IMG/VR virus record: IMGVR_UViG_3300031972_002612
Location: 1-45,418 of that record
Length of the DNA stretch: 45,418 bases
Direction: 5' to 3' (one strand)
From: a virus
In this document: piece by piece, positions 23,111-30,213 of the stretch
Position numbering within the stretch: position 1 is the first letter of the stretch
Layout: each line of letters opens with the position of its first letter
Position numbers and translations under genes: made by a program
The notes under the pieces: generated by a model
The model's input: only the letters and a program-made list of their open reading frames with translations
Told to the model about the DNA's origin: nothing
The model's database searches: none

Positions 23111-23650
23111 ATGACCATCAGCAAGCGCCTCGCCGCGCATCGGGCCTCTGCGCCCGACGAAGACCCCGAAGTTCCGAGCTCGCCGGCCGCCCCGGACGAG
23201 AACGAAACCCCTGAGAATCCGAAGAAGAAGGATGATCCAATGCCCGATGAAACCGAAAACAAGGCGGCCGTCGATGCGGCCCGCACCGAAGGGCACGGTG
23301 CGGGCTTCAAGGCGGCCAATGATCGCATGGCCAAGGTCCTCGCCTCCGAACATTATGTCGGTCGAGAAGCCCTGGCCCAGTCGCTGCTCGCCAGCGAAGC
23401 CCTGACCGCCGATGACGTCATCGGCCATCTGGAAAAGGCGCCCAAGGCCGCCGCATCCACCACGACGGCGCTGTCCGAGGAGCAGCAGCGCGCCGCCGCG
23501 GAGGAGGCCGGTCGTACCGAGATGAAGGCCGCGCTCGAACAGACCACCAACAGCAACATTGACGCCGATGGCGGCAAGAAGCCGGACAAGAAGGCGGAAG
23601 CCGACAGCGTCTGGGCCAAAGCCTACGGCCTGAACAAGGAGGGCAAGTGA
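23111..23650 (+). CDS. Probable capsid scaffold protein, 179 aa
   Basis: The protein is charged, helical and low in complexity (KKKDDPMPDETENKAAVDAA, TEEGRTE-like stretches, AEADSVWAKAYG at the C-terminus). Its place between the S49 protease and the decoration protein is where lambda keeps Nu3, but here it is a separate gene rather than an in-frame internal start in the protease gene. Scaffold function is inferred from position and composition; the protease would remove it during maturation. Confidence 0.7.
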   Translation: MTISKRLAAHRASAPDEDPEVPSSPAAPDENETPENPKKKDDPMPDETENKAAVDAARTEGHGAGFKAANDRMAKVLASEHYVGREALAQSLLASEALTADDVIGHLEKAPKAAASTTTALSEEQQRAAAEEAGRTEMKAALEQTTNSNIDADGGKKPDKKAEADSVWAKAYGLNKEGK

Positions 23651-23651
23651 C

Positions 23652-24050
23652 ATGGCCGCTGTGGCATTCAACAATAAGCGCTCGTTCTGCTACCTGGGCG
23701 AGAGCGCCGCGCTCAACATCATCAACGAAGAGATCGTCATCGCCTCGGGCGCCGGCGTGCTCGATCCCGGCACCGTGATTGCCAAGATCACGGCGGGCGA
23801 GAAATATGTGCCGCACGACACCGCCCTGTCGAACGGTGCAGAGCTGCCCGAGAACGCCGCGATCCTCGGTCATGCCGTCGACGCCACTGACGCCGATGTG
23901 AAGACCGTCGCTACGGTGCGGGGCCCCGCCACCATCAACGGCAACATGCTGACGTACAAGGCCGGCATGTCGAACGCCGCCAAGATCGCCGTCCGCAACG
24001 CCCTGCGCGCCAAAGGCATGGCGGTCCTTCCCCAGCACGCCGGCGAATAA
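23652..24050 (+). CDS. Head decoration protein, gpD-like, 132 aa
   Basis: The N-terminus AFNNKRSFCYLGESAALN followed by YLGESAALNIINEEIVIASG and AGVLDPGTVIAKIT fits the lambda gpD fold, in which the gene precedes the major capsid protein. PATINGNMLTYKAGMSNAAK also matches the family. Trimers bind the mature capsid lattice and stabilise it against the pressure of packaged DNA. Confidence 0.9.
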   Translation: MAAVAFNNKRSFCYLGESAALNIINEEIVIASGAGVLDPGTVIAKITAGEKYVPHDTALSNGAELPENAAILGHAVDATDADVKTVATVRGPATINGNMLTYKAGMSNAAKIAVRNALRAKGMAVLPQHAGE

Positions 24051-24083
24051 CCGCCCGCTTTTTCTCGAAAAGGACCATCTATC

Positions 24084-25115
24084 ATGGCCATTTCCATGGC
24101 AGTTTTCGGCGGTGACGCTTTCACCCAGGCGTCGATGATCCGGGGGCTTGACCGCCGCCCCTATGTCCCCAACCAACTGGACAGCGTGATCGGTTTCGAG
24201 CCGGTGCGCGCGACCACCGACACGGTCTATATCATCGGCCGCAAGCGCTACATGAGCCTGATCCGCACCACGCTGCGCGGCGCGCCGATCGAAATGGCGC
24301 AGCCGGACGACAAGGATGCCCGTCCGCTGCGCATCCCCCGCCTGGCCAAGGGCGACAAGCTCTACGCACACGAACTGGCGAACATCAATCCGCTCGAGGA
24401 TGAGACGGAAACCGACCGCGCCGCGGCCGAAGTCGCCAAAAAGCAGGACAAGCTGATCGGTGATACGGAAGCGACCTTCGAATTCCAGCGGCTCGGCGCG
24501 CTCAACGGGCTGATCCTGGACACCGACGGCTCGACGCTGGTCAACTTCTGGACGGAGTTCGGCATCACGCCGCCGGCGGACATTGATCTGACGCTGGACG
24601 ATCCGAACATGACCATCGGCCAGCTGCGAGAGAAGATCGCAACGCTGATCGTCATGCCGATTGCCAAAGCATCGGGGGCCGGTAATGACCCGCGCTTCCG
24701 GGTGAAGGCCCTTTGCGGCGACGGGTTCTGGTTCGCCCTCACCGGCCATCCCGCGATCGAGAAGACCTATCTCAACCAGGTCGCCGCGGCTGAGCTGCGC
24801 GAGGAGCGGCTGTGGGAGGAATTCAGCTTCGCCGGCGTGACTTTCGTCCACTACCGCGGCACCGATGACAGCTCGACCATCGCGATACCGACCAGCAAGG
24901 CGCGCTTCTTCCCGGTCGGCGTGCCGGGCATGTGGCAGCATGTGATGGGCCCCATGAACGAGTCCATGCCGCTGCTGAACCAGCCGGGCCGCCGCTACTA
25001 TCCTTTCCTCGAGAAGGACAAGAGCGAGAAGCAGCAGTGGGTGCAGCCGGAGATCTACTCCTACCCGCTCTTCGTCAATGCGCGTCCGGACTTGGTCCTG
25101 ACGGGCACCATCTGA
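24084..25115 (+). CDS. Major capsid protein, lambda gpE family, 343 aa
   Basis: An HK97-fold capsid protein of the gpE branch: IGFEPVRATTDTVYIIGRKR, DDKDARPLRIPRLAKGDKLY, then EFQRLGALNGLILDTDGSTL and FFPVGVPGMWQHVMGPMNES. The length (343) is almost the same as lambda gpE (341). The start follows AAAGGACC. Position and length agree with the family. Confidence 0.95.
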   Translation: MAISMAVFGGDAFTQASMIRGLDRRPYVPNQLDSVIGFEPVRATTDTVYIIGRKRYMSLIRTTLRGAPIEMAQPDDKDARPLRIPRLAKGDKLYAHELANINPLEDETETDRAAAEVAKKQDKLIGDTEATFEFQRLGALNGLILDTDGSTLVNFWTEFGITPPADIDLTLDDPNMTIGQLREKIATLIVMPIAKASGAGNDPRFRVKALCGDGFWFALTGHPAIEKTYLNQVAAAELREERLWEEFSFAGVTFVHYRGTDDSSTIAIPTSKARFFPVGVPGMWQHVMGPMNESMPLLNQPGRRYYPFLEKDKSEKQQWVQPEIYSYPLFVNARPDLVLTGTI

Positions 25116-25125
25116 GGAGGCGCAG

Positions 25126-25527
25126 ATGGCGAAGGACAAGATCCTGAAGCAGAAGGTCCACCATGACGGCGTCAGCATGGTGGTCCTGAAAAGTGGGGAC
25201 AGATATGCGGTCCCCGACACGCTGCGCCAGTCGTGGATCGACGAAGGCGTGATCGCCGGCAAAACCTCCAAGGAGATCGCGAAGGAGGAGGAGGCTGCTC
25301 GGGCCGCCGCCGCCGAGCAGGAGGATGAGGAAGAGGATGGCGACGTCACCCCCCTCTTCACCGCGAAGCACATCGCCGGCGGCCTGTTCGAGATCACTGG
25401 CCCCGGCCTCGAGCAGCCCGAGCGCGTCAAAGGCAAGGCGGAAACCGAAGCGCGCGTCGTGGCGCTGACGGAGGCCTATGAGGCGCAGCAGGCCGCCAAC
25501 AATGGCGGTGGTGGCGCCCCGATCTGA
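25126..25527 (+). CDS. Hypothetical head protein at the FI position, 133 aa
   Basis: It lies where lambda has FI, between major capsid and FII-like connector. The first 50 residues are folded (VLKSGDRYAVPDTLRQSWID), followed by an acidic Ala/Glu-rich stretch (EQEDEEEDGD) and a C-terminal segment (AKHIAGGLFEITGPGLE). The start follows GGAGG. FI helps packaging by acting on terminase; acidity and position are consistent but the sequence alone does not prove homology. Confidence 0.6.
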   Translation: MAKDKILKQKVHHDGVSMVVLKSGDRYAVPDTLRQSWIDEGVIAGKTSKEIAKEEEAARAAAAEQEDEEEDGDVTPLFTAKHIAGGLFEITGPGLEQPERVKGKAETEARVVALTEAYEAQQAANNGGGGAPI

Positions 25528-25868
25528 TGCCATTGCCCGATCTGGAGAGCCGCACCGACATGCTGTTCTCCAAGTCCGACCAGCTGCTTGGCGACACCAT
25601 CACGGTGAAACCGCCCAGCAGCGCGCCGATCGCCCTCAAGACGCACGTCAGCCACCGCGACAAGACACGGATGCTCGATTTTTCGACGGCCACCGCGCAG
25701 GATATCCTGATCGAGCTGGACAAGGTCCTGTTTCCGACCAAGCCCAACTCCACCTGGCGCATCACTCTGCCGCGCCTGCCAGGCCGGGTCTTTGCTCCGC
25801 GCGAGGTCAATACCGACGACAGCGGCTTCCGGTGGGAGTTCGGCGTCACGGAGGTGCCGGGTGCCTGA
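25527..25868 (+). CDS. Head-tail connector, FII-like, 113 aa
   Basis: A small beta-rich protein (PLPDLESRTDMLF, LLGDTITVKPPSSAPIALKT, WRITLPRLPGRVFAPREVN) in the place of lambda FII. Its start shares one base with the upstream stop. It should join the finished head to the tail terminator ring. The assignment rests on size, position and predicted beta content. Confidence 0.65.
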   Translation: MPLPDLESRTDMLFSKSDQLLGDTITVKPPSSAPIALKTHVSHRDKTRMLDFSTATAQDILIELDKVLFPTKPNSTWRITLPRLPGRVFAPREVNTDDSGFRWEFGVTEVPGA

Positions 25869-26331
25869 GCCGATGGCAGCCGTGCGGAAGGTGCAGGCCG
25901 CCATCATGGGGGCCATTGCCGTGGTCCGTTCCGACCTCACCGGCTATGCTGATCGCTCCACCGCCGAACCACTAAGCGACGGTGAGTGGCCCGGCTACGT
26001 CATCCGCTATGAGGTGAAGTTCCATCTCTCACCCGAACTGGGCCAGTTCTTCAACGATGCGCTCTTCACCTTCGAGGTGCAGAGCGGCAACACCGCCGGC
26101 GCGTCGCTGGATCAGATCAACCAGCAGGCGATCACCGACATCTCCAATGCCCTGCAGGCGGACCCCACGCTGGGCGGCATGCTCGAAGACATTCAGCCGG
26201 TCGGTTCCGACAACAGCCAGCCCGACAGCGCGGACGTCGGGTCAGCCGTGCTTCAAGTCCGCGCCACCTATTACACGCTGGTCCGCAATCACGAGGTGAT
26301 TGTTGGGCACGGCGGCCAGCTCTTTCCTTAA
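25861..26331 (+). CDS. Tail terminator protein, gpU-like position, 156 aa
   Basis: I prefer the GTG start at 25861, six bases after GGAGGT and overlapping the FII-like stop; the ATG at 25873 is the alternative. The sequence (KVQAAIMGAIAVVRSDLTGY, IRYEVKFHLSPELGQF, AVLQVRATYYTLVRN) has the alternating beta pattern of tail terminator or tail completion proteins. It sits between the connector and the tail tube, where gpZ and gpU occur in lambda. The function is inferred from position. Confidence 0.65.
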   Translation: MPEPMAAVRKVQAAIMGAIAVVRSDLTGYADRSTAEPLSDGEWPGYVIRYEVKFHLSPELGQFFNDALFTFEVQSGNTAGASLDQINQQAITDISNALQADPTLGGMLEDIQPVGSDNSQPDSADVGSAVLQVRATYYTLVRNHEVIVGHGGQLFP

Positions 26332-26348
26332 CCACCGGAGAAACGACC

Positions 26349-26591
26349 ATGGCTGACACGCCAAGCGCGCCGCCGTTGCCCGACGGCAGCGTGGACTTCA
26401 ACGCGATCCATGCCGCCGCCCGGCAGAATCACGACCTCGACAAGGCCGTGGCCGAGGCAACATTCGTCCATCCCGACAAGCTGGCCGCAGAAAAGTCGGC
26501 CGCCAAGGCTGCAGCCGAAGAGGCGAAGGCCGAGCGGGAGCCCACCACCGAAACCAGGCCCGCCGCAAAGGCTGGCAGCAAGGAGTCCTGA
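26349..26591 (+). CDS. Small helical hypothetical protein, 80 aa
   Basis: The sequence is Ala/Lys/Glu-rich (AEKSAAKAAAEEAKAEREP), with a short ordered N-terminus (LPDGSVDFNAIHAAARQNHD). The start follows CCGGAGAAACG. It lies three bases before the tail tube gene and may be an accessory or chaperone to it. No family is recognised. Confidence 0.65.
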   Translation: MADTPSAPPLPDGSVDFNAIHAAARQNHDLDKAVAEATFVHPDKLAAEKSAAKAAAEEAKAEREPTTETRPAAKAGSKES

Positions 26592-26594
26592 TCC

Positions 26595-27785
26595 ATGGGC
26601 TTGAAAGCCAACAAGACGGCGCTCGCCCTCGCGCAGCAGCCCATCATCGACACGTTCGTCCAGCCGTCCGCCTCCACCGAGGTCATGCCGGTGTCGAACG
26701 TGAACCTCAACATTCAGGGCGTGACGGTCCAGAATGAGGAATATACCGGCTCGATCCATCGCAACGGTGACGAGGTGATCGGGAAGAACGTCACCCTCTC
26801 GTTCAACGTGTATCTGCGCCCGCCTGCCGGCGGCGCTGTGCCGGGCGCAAACGCGTTTCTGCCTGGACGCATCCTCCAGGCGGCGAAGTTCACCGAGAAC
26901 CGCGTCTCGACCGCCATTCCTGCCGCGCCCGAGGCGATCGGCGCGAATCCCACCACCTCGGCGGTAACGCTGGGAACCGCTGCCGCCGCGACGGCCAACC
27001 TCTACAAGGGGCTGCTGGTGTCTCTCGCCAGCATCGGCGCCACCTACGCGCAGCGCCTGACGGCGATCCGCTCCTATACCGCGGGCAAGCTGGCCACGCT
27101 GATGGAGACGCTGGCGGCTGCGCCGACCGGCAATTATCAGATCGTGCCGCAGCTGGCTTATCAGCGCTCGATCAGCGAAACCGATCCCGATCCGCTGTCG
27201 CAGTCGATCTGGCTCGATGGGCTGCGCTTCGACCTGGTCAACATGCGGGTGTCGGGCCTGCGCATCAACCTGCCGGTGTCGACTCGCCAGCAGGGCGCCC
27301 TGCCGATGCTGGAAGTGACCATGACCGGCACCATCCAGGCGACGGCCGATGAAGCCACGCCCGCCATCCCTGCCCTGGGTGCGGTGCCCAAGTTCCGGGA
27401 CGGCGACCTGTGGATCGCCGGCAAGGCCGTTGGCGGGTCCTCGCTGATCATTGACCTTGGCCTGCGCACGGCCGCGCCCCCGAACCCGAACAAGCCTGAC
27501 GGCTCGGACGCCGAGGAGCTGGTCGAGAGCCGCACGACCATCACAGCCGATCTGCAGAAATACAGGAAGGCGGTCTTCGACACGATGGCGCTGGCCGATG
27601 CGCAGGCGCAGCACGCCGTGTGGGCGCAATATGGGTACGGTCCGGGCGCCGTGGTGAGCGTGAACGTGCCCGACGCGCGCTTCAACTATCGATCGCCCAA
27701 CATCGGGCAGGACCATGTGACCGAAGCCGGCGACCTGTTCGTCGATGCCTTCGATCGCAACGTTTCCATCGTCTTCCCCTTCTGA
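26595..27785 (+). CDS. Major tail tube protein, 396 aa
   Basis: It sits where lambda has V. The N-terminus (VMPVSNVNLNIQGVTVQNEE) and later YTGSIHRNGDEVIGKNVTLS are of the tail-tube type, with a beta-rich core and a long central insertion (residues 75-240). SIWLDGLRFDLVNMRVSGLR, NLPVSTRQQGALPMLEVTMT and FRDGDLWIAGKAVG continue the beta pattern. At 396 residues it is larger than lambda gpV (246), which suggests an added domain. The hexameric tube is expected from position. Confidence 0.8.
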   Translation: MGLKANKTALALAQQPIIDTFVQPSASTEVMPVSNVNLNIQGVTVQNEEYTGSIHRNGDEVIGKNVTLSFNVYLRPPAGGAVPGANAFLPGRILQAAKFTENRVSTAIPAAPEAIGANPTTSAVTLGTAAAATANLYKGLLVSLASIGATYAQRLTAIRSYTAGKLATLMETLAAAPTGNYQIVPQLAYQRSISETDPDPLSQSIWLDGLRFDLVNMRVSGLRINLPVSTRQQGALPMLEVTMTGTIQATADEATPAIPALGAVPKFRDGDLWIAGKAVGGSSLIIDLGLRTAAPPNPNKPDGSDAEELVESRTTITADLQKYRKAVFDTMALADAQAQHAVWAQYGYGPGAVVSVNVPDARFNYRSPNIGQDHVTEAGDLFVDAFDRNVSIVFPF

Positions 27786-27798
27786 TCCGGAGCAATCT

Positions 27799-28563
27799 GT
27801 GGCCTCCATCCCTCTCGAATCCTCCCACATCAAGCGATTCACCCCCGCCCTTTTCGCTGACACCGAAGGCGCACCTGCCTTCCAGCTCAAGGCGGGGTCG
27901 CGCCGCGACCGCCTGCGCCATCAGGAGATCATGGCCGAAGAAAAGGTTCAGCACTTCGACCAGGCCAGCATCCGCGCTGAAACTCTAAAGGGCCTGGAAG
28001 CTCTGTGGTCGCCCGACGATTTCGAGCAGTGGGAGCCTCGACTGCGAGCCTTCTGGGATGCGCGTGATGACTGGGCGAAAGAGAATGAGAACGCGGAAAA
28101 GCCGACGCCGTTCGACTATACGGACTTTCCGGAAAGCGAGATCCGCGCCCTGGCGGCACGGGTGGCAGAGAGTTGGCCGCCGCTGCGCAAGATGGCTGTG
28201 GCTAATCTCAAGTTCCAGCGCGAATTTCCGAAGCTGGTCGCCAGCATCGTGCTGGTCGGGTGGACAGGTGTCGAAACGCCGGTTCAACGCGCGGATGGGC
28301 TGATGTCGCTCGACGCCATCGATGACCTCGAACGGGAGATGGCGAAGCGCGAGGAAGAGCTGACCGGGAAGGCGAACGGCAACGCATTTGCCGAGCTGAT
28401 GATCGAATGCACCGGCCGCCTCTTCCTGAGCCCGAGCGCGGAAAAAAACTCCGCATCGCCGCCGCCGTCATCCACAAGCCTGCCGACTTCGAACAATGGG
28501 CAGGCGTCAGCAGCTGGTATGTCGAAGGTGTCGGCGAGTTCCGAACCAACCCCCGAGATCTGA
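27799..28563 (+). CDS. Tail assembly chaperone (gpG-like), zero-frame product, 254 aa
   Basis: GTG at 27799 follows CGGAG at about seven bases. The helical product (VASIPLESSHIKRFTPALFA, WDARDDWAKENENAEK, PLRKMAVANLKFQREFPKLV, AFAELMIECTGRLFL) is in the place of lambda G. Near the end, the slippery heptamer A AAA AAC at 28443-28449 lies in the right phase to move some ribosomes to the -1 frame and make a longer G-T fusion. The zero-frame end after the slip (SPPPSSTSLPTSNNGQAS) is low in complexity, as in other chaperones. Confidence 0.85.
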   Translation: MASIPLESSHIKRFTPALFADTEGAPAFQLKAGSRRDRLRHQEIMAEEKVQHFDQASIRAETLKGLEALWSPDDFEQWEPRLRAFWDARDDWAKENENAEKPTPFDYTDFPESEIRALAARVAESWPPLRKMAVANLKFQREFPKLVASIVLVGWTGVETPVQRADGLMSLDAIDDLEREMAKREEELTGKANGNAFAELMIECTGRLFLSPSAEKNSASPPPSSTSLPTSNNGQASAAGMSKVSASSEPTPEI

Positions 28564-28736
28564 TCGAAGACGGCGATTTGGAACTGATCCACATCTATCG
28601 ACAGTGTGATCGTGGAATGATGGGGTATGTCTGGCCAGATGGCGGGGCGCTGCTGGACCAGCCGAACGTGCTGATCCAGGCCTTCAATATAGTCGGCAAT
28701 GCCTTTCATGAGTTGAAAAAGGCGGACTCGGTCTAG
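28407..28736 (+). CDS. Frame of the -1 extension of the tail chaperone (gpGT-like)
   Basis: This frame is entered by -1 slippage at 28443-28449 rather than from its own ATG. From the slip, the sequence reads LRIAAAVIHKPADFEQWAGV, then WYVEGVGEFRTNPRDLIEDG and a helical end. The predicted fusion is 217 zero-frame residues plus 95 from this frame, 312 in total. It contains the part that lambda gpGT uses to bind the tail tube and tape measure. An ordinary ORF caller would report it as a separate gene starting at 28407, which I think is wrong. Confidence 0.8.
   Translation: MHRPPLPEPERGKKLRIAAAVIHKPADFEQWAGVSSWYVEGVGEFRTNPRDLIEDGDLELIHIYRQCDRGMMGYVWPDGGALLDQPNVLIQAFNIVGNAFHELKKADSV
28443..28449 (+). 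promoter_or_regulatory. Slippery heptamer for -1 frameshift (A AAA AAC)
   Basis: Zero-frame codons are gaA AAA AAC: the canonical XXXYYYZ pattern with X=A, Y=A, Z=C. The two chaperone frames overlap over 157 bases here, and only the -1 frame continues into a folded tail. A GC-rich stretch (CGCCGCCGCCG) follows within about 15 bases and may form the stimulating structure. Confidence 0.85.
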
Positions 28737-28786
28737 CCGCGCTGCATCCTGATTTCATGAAGTAGCGAAGTGGCGCTGAGGCAGCG

Positions 28787-28812
28787 AAAGGCGGTCAGCA
28801 ATGGCCGCCTTT
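28787..28812 (+). terminator. Hairpin after the tail chaperone (AAAGGCGG...CCGCCTTT)
   Basis: AAAGGCGG (28787-28794) pairs with CCGCCTTT (28805-28812) around TCAGCAATGG, followed by CTTATTTC. It looks like a weak rho-independent terminator on the plus strand. The loop and following SD-ATG layout match those of the second hairpin at 29465. Confidence 0.6.
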
Positions 28813-28835
28813 CTTATTTCTAACGGAGAAAATGA

Positions 28836-29132
28836 ATGGGAAGCGTCTATCGCACCTGCGCGTGCTCAGATGAGATCTGCCGCAGAGACGGCTGTCGCCT
28901 AGTTCGGAATGAACACATTCACCAGCGCGTCTCCGGAACCCAGCTTAAGGTCCACCACATTGTCGACGATGCCAAATTTCTTCGCCTCTTTGGGGGAGAA
29001 ATTGAAGTCGACGGCGCCAAAACGCTGCGCAACATCGTCGTCCGACCAGTTCGCAACGGTTTTGAATGGCTCGGCGATAAGATCCGTATTGGGCGCACGC
29101 TGTCCCGCATGTGGCCCTTCGGAAAAGGTTGA
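28836..29132 (+). CDS. Doubtful Cys-rich ORF under the ClpP-like gene, up to 98 aa
   Basis: The ORF starts GSVYRTCACSDEICRRDGC-like after GGAG, just downstream of the first hairpin, which is the layout of the real tail gene after the second hairpin. From 28899 on it runs antisense to the ClpP-like gene, so most of its length may be chance. The first 22 residues could be what remains of a real small gene cut by the inserted cassette. Confidence 0.25.
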   Translation: MGSVYRTCACSDEICRRDGCRLVRNEHIHQRVSGTQLKVHHIVDDAKFLRLFGGEIEVDGAKTLRNIVVRPVRNGFEWLGDKIRIGRTLSRMWPFGKG

Positions 29133-29417
29133 TTGATGGGTGGTGAACATGCTCAGCGGTGCGGCTGTGCGTTTTCGCCCCGCCAGAAAGATGGTCACGG
29201 CGATGGACCCGCATGGCCCAGCCGCGTGCGTGTAAACGGGTATGGGCAGCATATCGAGATAGTTGAAGAGCCCTATGCCGGACGTGACATCTCCGCCTCC
29301 GCTGACGATGCACAATGTCAACGCCGGCTCACCATCGGCTACAGCGGCCCAAGCCAAAGTCTGTGCATTGCGGACCCCCTCAGGCGTTATGGCGCCCTGG
29401 TAGAATAGATATCTCAT
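28899..29417 (-). CDS. ClpP-like serine protease, opposite strand in tail operon, 172 aa
   Basis: It has the ClpP/crotonase fold: GAITPEGVRNAQTL, LCIVSGGGDVTSGIGLFNYL, then the nucleophile Ser71 in AGPCGSIAVTIFLAG and His94 in FTTHQSTF. The spacing fits ClpP (nucleophile in G-x-x-x-S-x-A, His about 23 residues later), so the protease is probably active. The start at 29417 has GGGGGAAG before it; an upstream in-frame ATG at 29477 overlaps the second hairpin. It is the only minus-strand gene in the late region and so must have its own transcript: a moron-like cassette. Its target is unknown. Confidence 0.85.
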   Translation of the reverse strand: MRYLFYQGAITPEGVRNAQTLAWAAVADGEPALTLCIVSGGGDVTSGIGLFNYLDMLPIPVYTHAAGPCGSIAVTIFLAGRKRTAAPLSMFTTHQSTFSEGPHAGQRAPNTDLIAEPFKTVANWSDDDVAQRFGAVDFNFSPKEAKKFGIVDNVVDLKLGSGDALVNVFIPN

Positions 29418-29464
29418 GCTTCCCCCGAATCGAGACTGGTTCGGGATCATTGTGAACAGCCTCG

Positions 29465-29490
29465 GGGCGCCCAGCAATGGGCGCCCTTTT
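29465..29490 (+). terminator. Hairpin before the minor tail gene (GGGCGCCC...GGGCGCCC)
   Basis: GGGCGCCC (29465-29472) pairs with GGGCGCCC (29479-29486) around AGCAAT, followed by TTTTC. Terminator-like on the plus strand. It lies 14 bases before the next start (29504), so it could also affect translation or processing of the tail mRNA. Confidence 0.6.
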
Positions 29491-29503
29491 CATTGGAGCT
29501 TGC

Positions 29504-30211
29504 ATGGCGCGAGTGATCATCTCAGGGCCGGATCAAAGCCGGTTCCGGGACTTCGAACAGTTTTGCCGGCGGAAGCTGGAGCAGGTAGCGTTGCAGGCCT
29601 CGCACGAAGGCGGACGCCTGGCGCTGAGCAAGATCCGGCAGCAGATGGCGGGTGCGAACCTCGGGCGGCTGGGCAACGCTCTTGGCAGCAACTCTGACCT
29701 GTCGGAGGGCCGAGGTGTGTTTCGCCGCGCCAATGGCTTTTCGGCATCGTCGAACGTGCATATCCGTAGCGGTTCAGAACGAGCGCGCGGAGCCATCAAA
29801 AGCTATACCGAGGGCGCCACCATCCGTGGCGTCAAATCTCCATGGCTTTGGATCCCCGCAACGGAGATGCAGCGCCGCGTCAAGGGCGGCTGGCGGCTAA
29901 CGCCCGGCCGTTGGCAATCCAGCGGCCTTGAGGCCCGGTATGGACCGTTGTTCATGATCCCCGGCCGCCATGCCGGCGAACAGCTGCTCGTCTTCAAGGA
30001 TGTCACGGCTCGCCTCTATGGCAAGCCGAACTTCCGCCCCATCCCCAAGAGCGGCCGGATTAGGGCGGGTCGGGAAGTTCGTGAGACCGTGGTGGCCTTT
30101 GTCGGCATTCGGCAGACGTCCCGCGCCGCTCGGGTCGATGTGCCCGCCATCATGACCGAAGTCGAAAACGCACTGCCCTCCCTCATCATGTCCGCCTTCA
30201 GGAAGGTATAA
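29504..30211 (+). CDS. Minor tail protein, 235 aa
   Basis: I start at 29504 (MARVIISGPDQSRFRD) after TTGGAGC; the ATG at 29477 overlaps the hairpin. The protein begins with a helical part (EQFCRRKLEQVALQAS) and continues with beta-rich segments (GVKSPWLWIPATEMQRRVKG, YGPLFMIPGRHAG). It is similar in type to DUF6441-like phage proteins that sit before the tape measure, but I hold this only loosely. It is in the main tail operon, two bases before the tape measure gene. Confidence 0.65.
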   Translation: MARVIISGPDQSRFRDFEQFCRRKLEQVALQASHEGGRLALSKIRQQMAGANLGRLGNALGSNSDLSEGRGVFRRANGFSASSNVHIRSGSERARGAIKSYTEGATIRGVKSPWLWIPATEMQRRVKGGWRLTPGRWQSSGLEARYGPLFMIPGRHAGEQLLVFKDVTARLYGKPNFRPIPKSGRIRAGREVRETVVAFVGIRQTSRAARVDVPAIMTEVENALPSLIMSAFRKV

Positions 30212-30213
30212 CT

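Noticed and set aside
23418-25436. Minus-strand ORF of 672 codons over the head genes.
   Set aside because: Lies opposite the decoration and major capsid proteins, which are clear; no protein family in the mirror frame.
26328-27890. Minus-strand ORF of 520 codons over the tail tube gene.
   Set aside because: Mirror of the tail tube gene; Arg/His/Gln-rich composition typical of such shadows.
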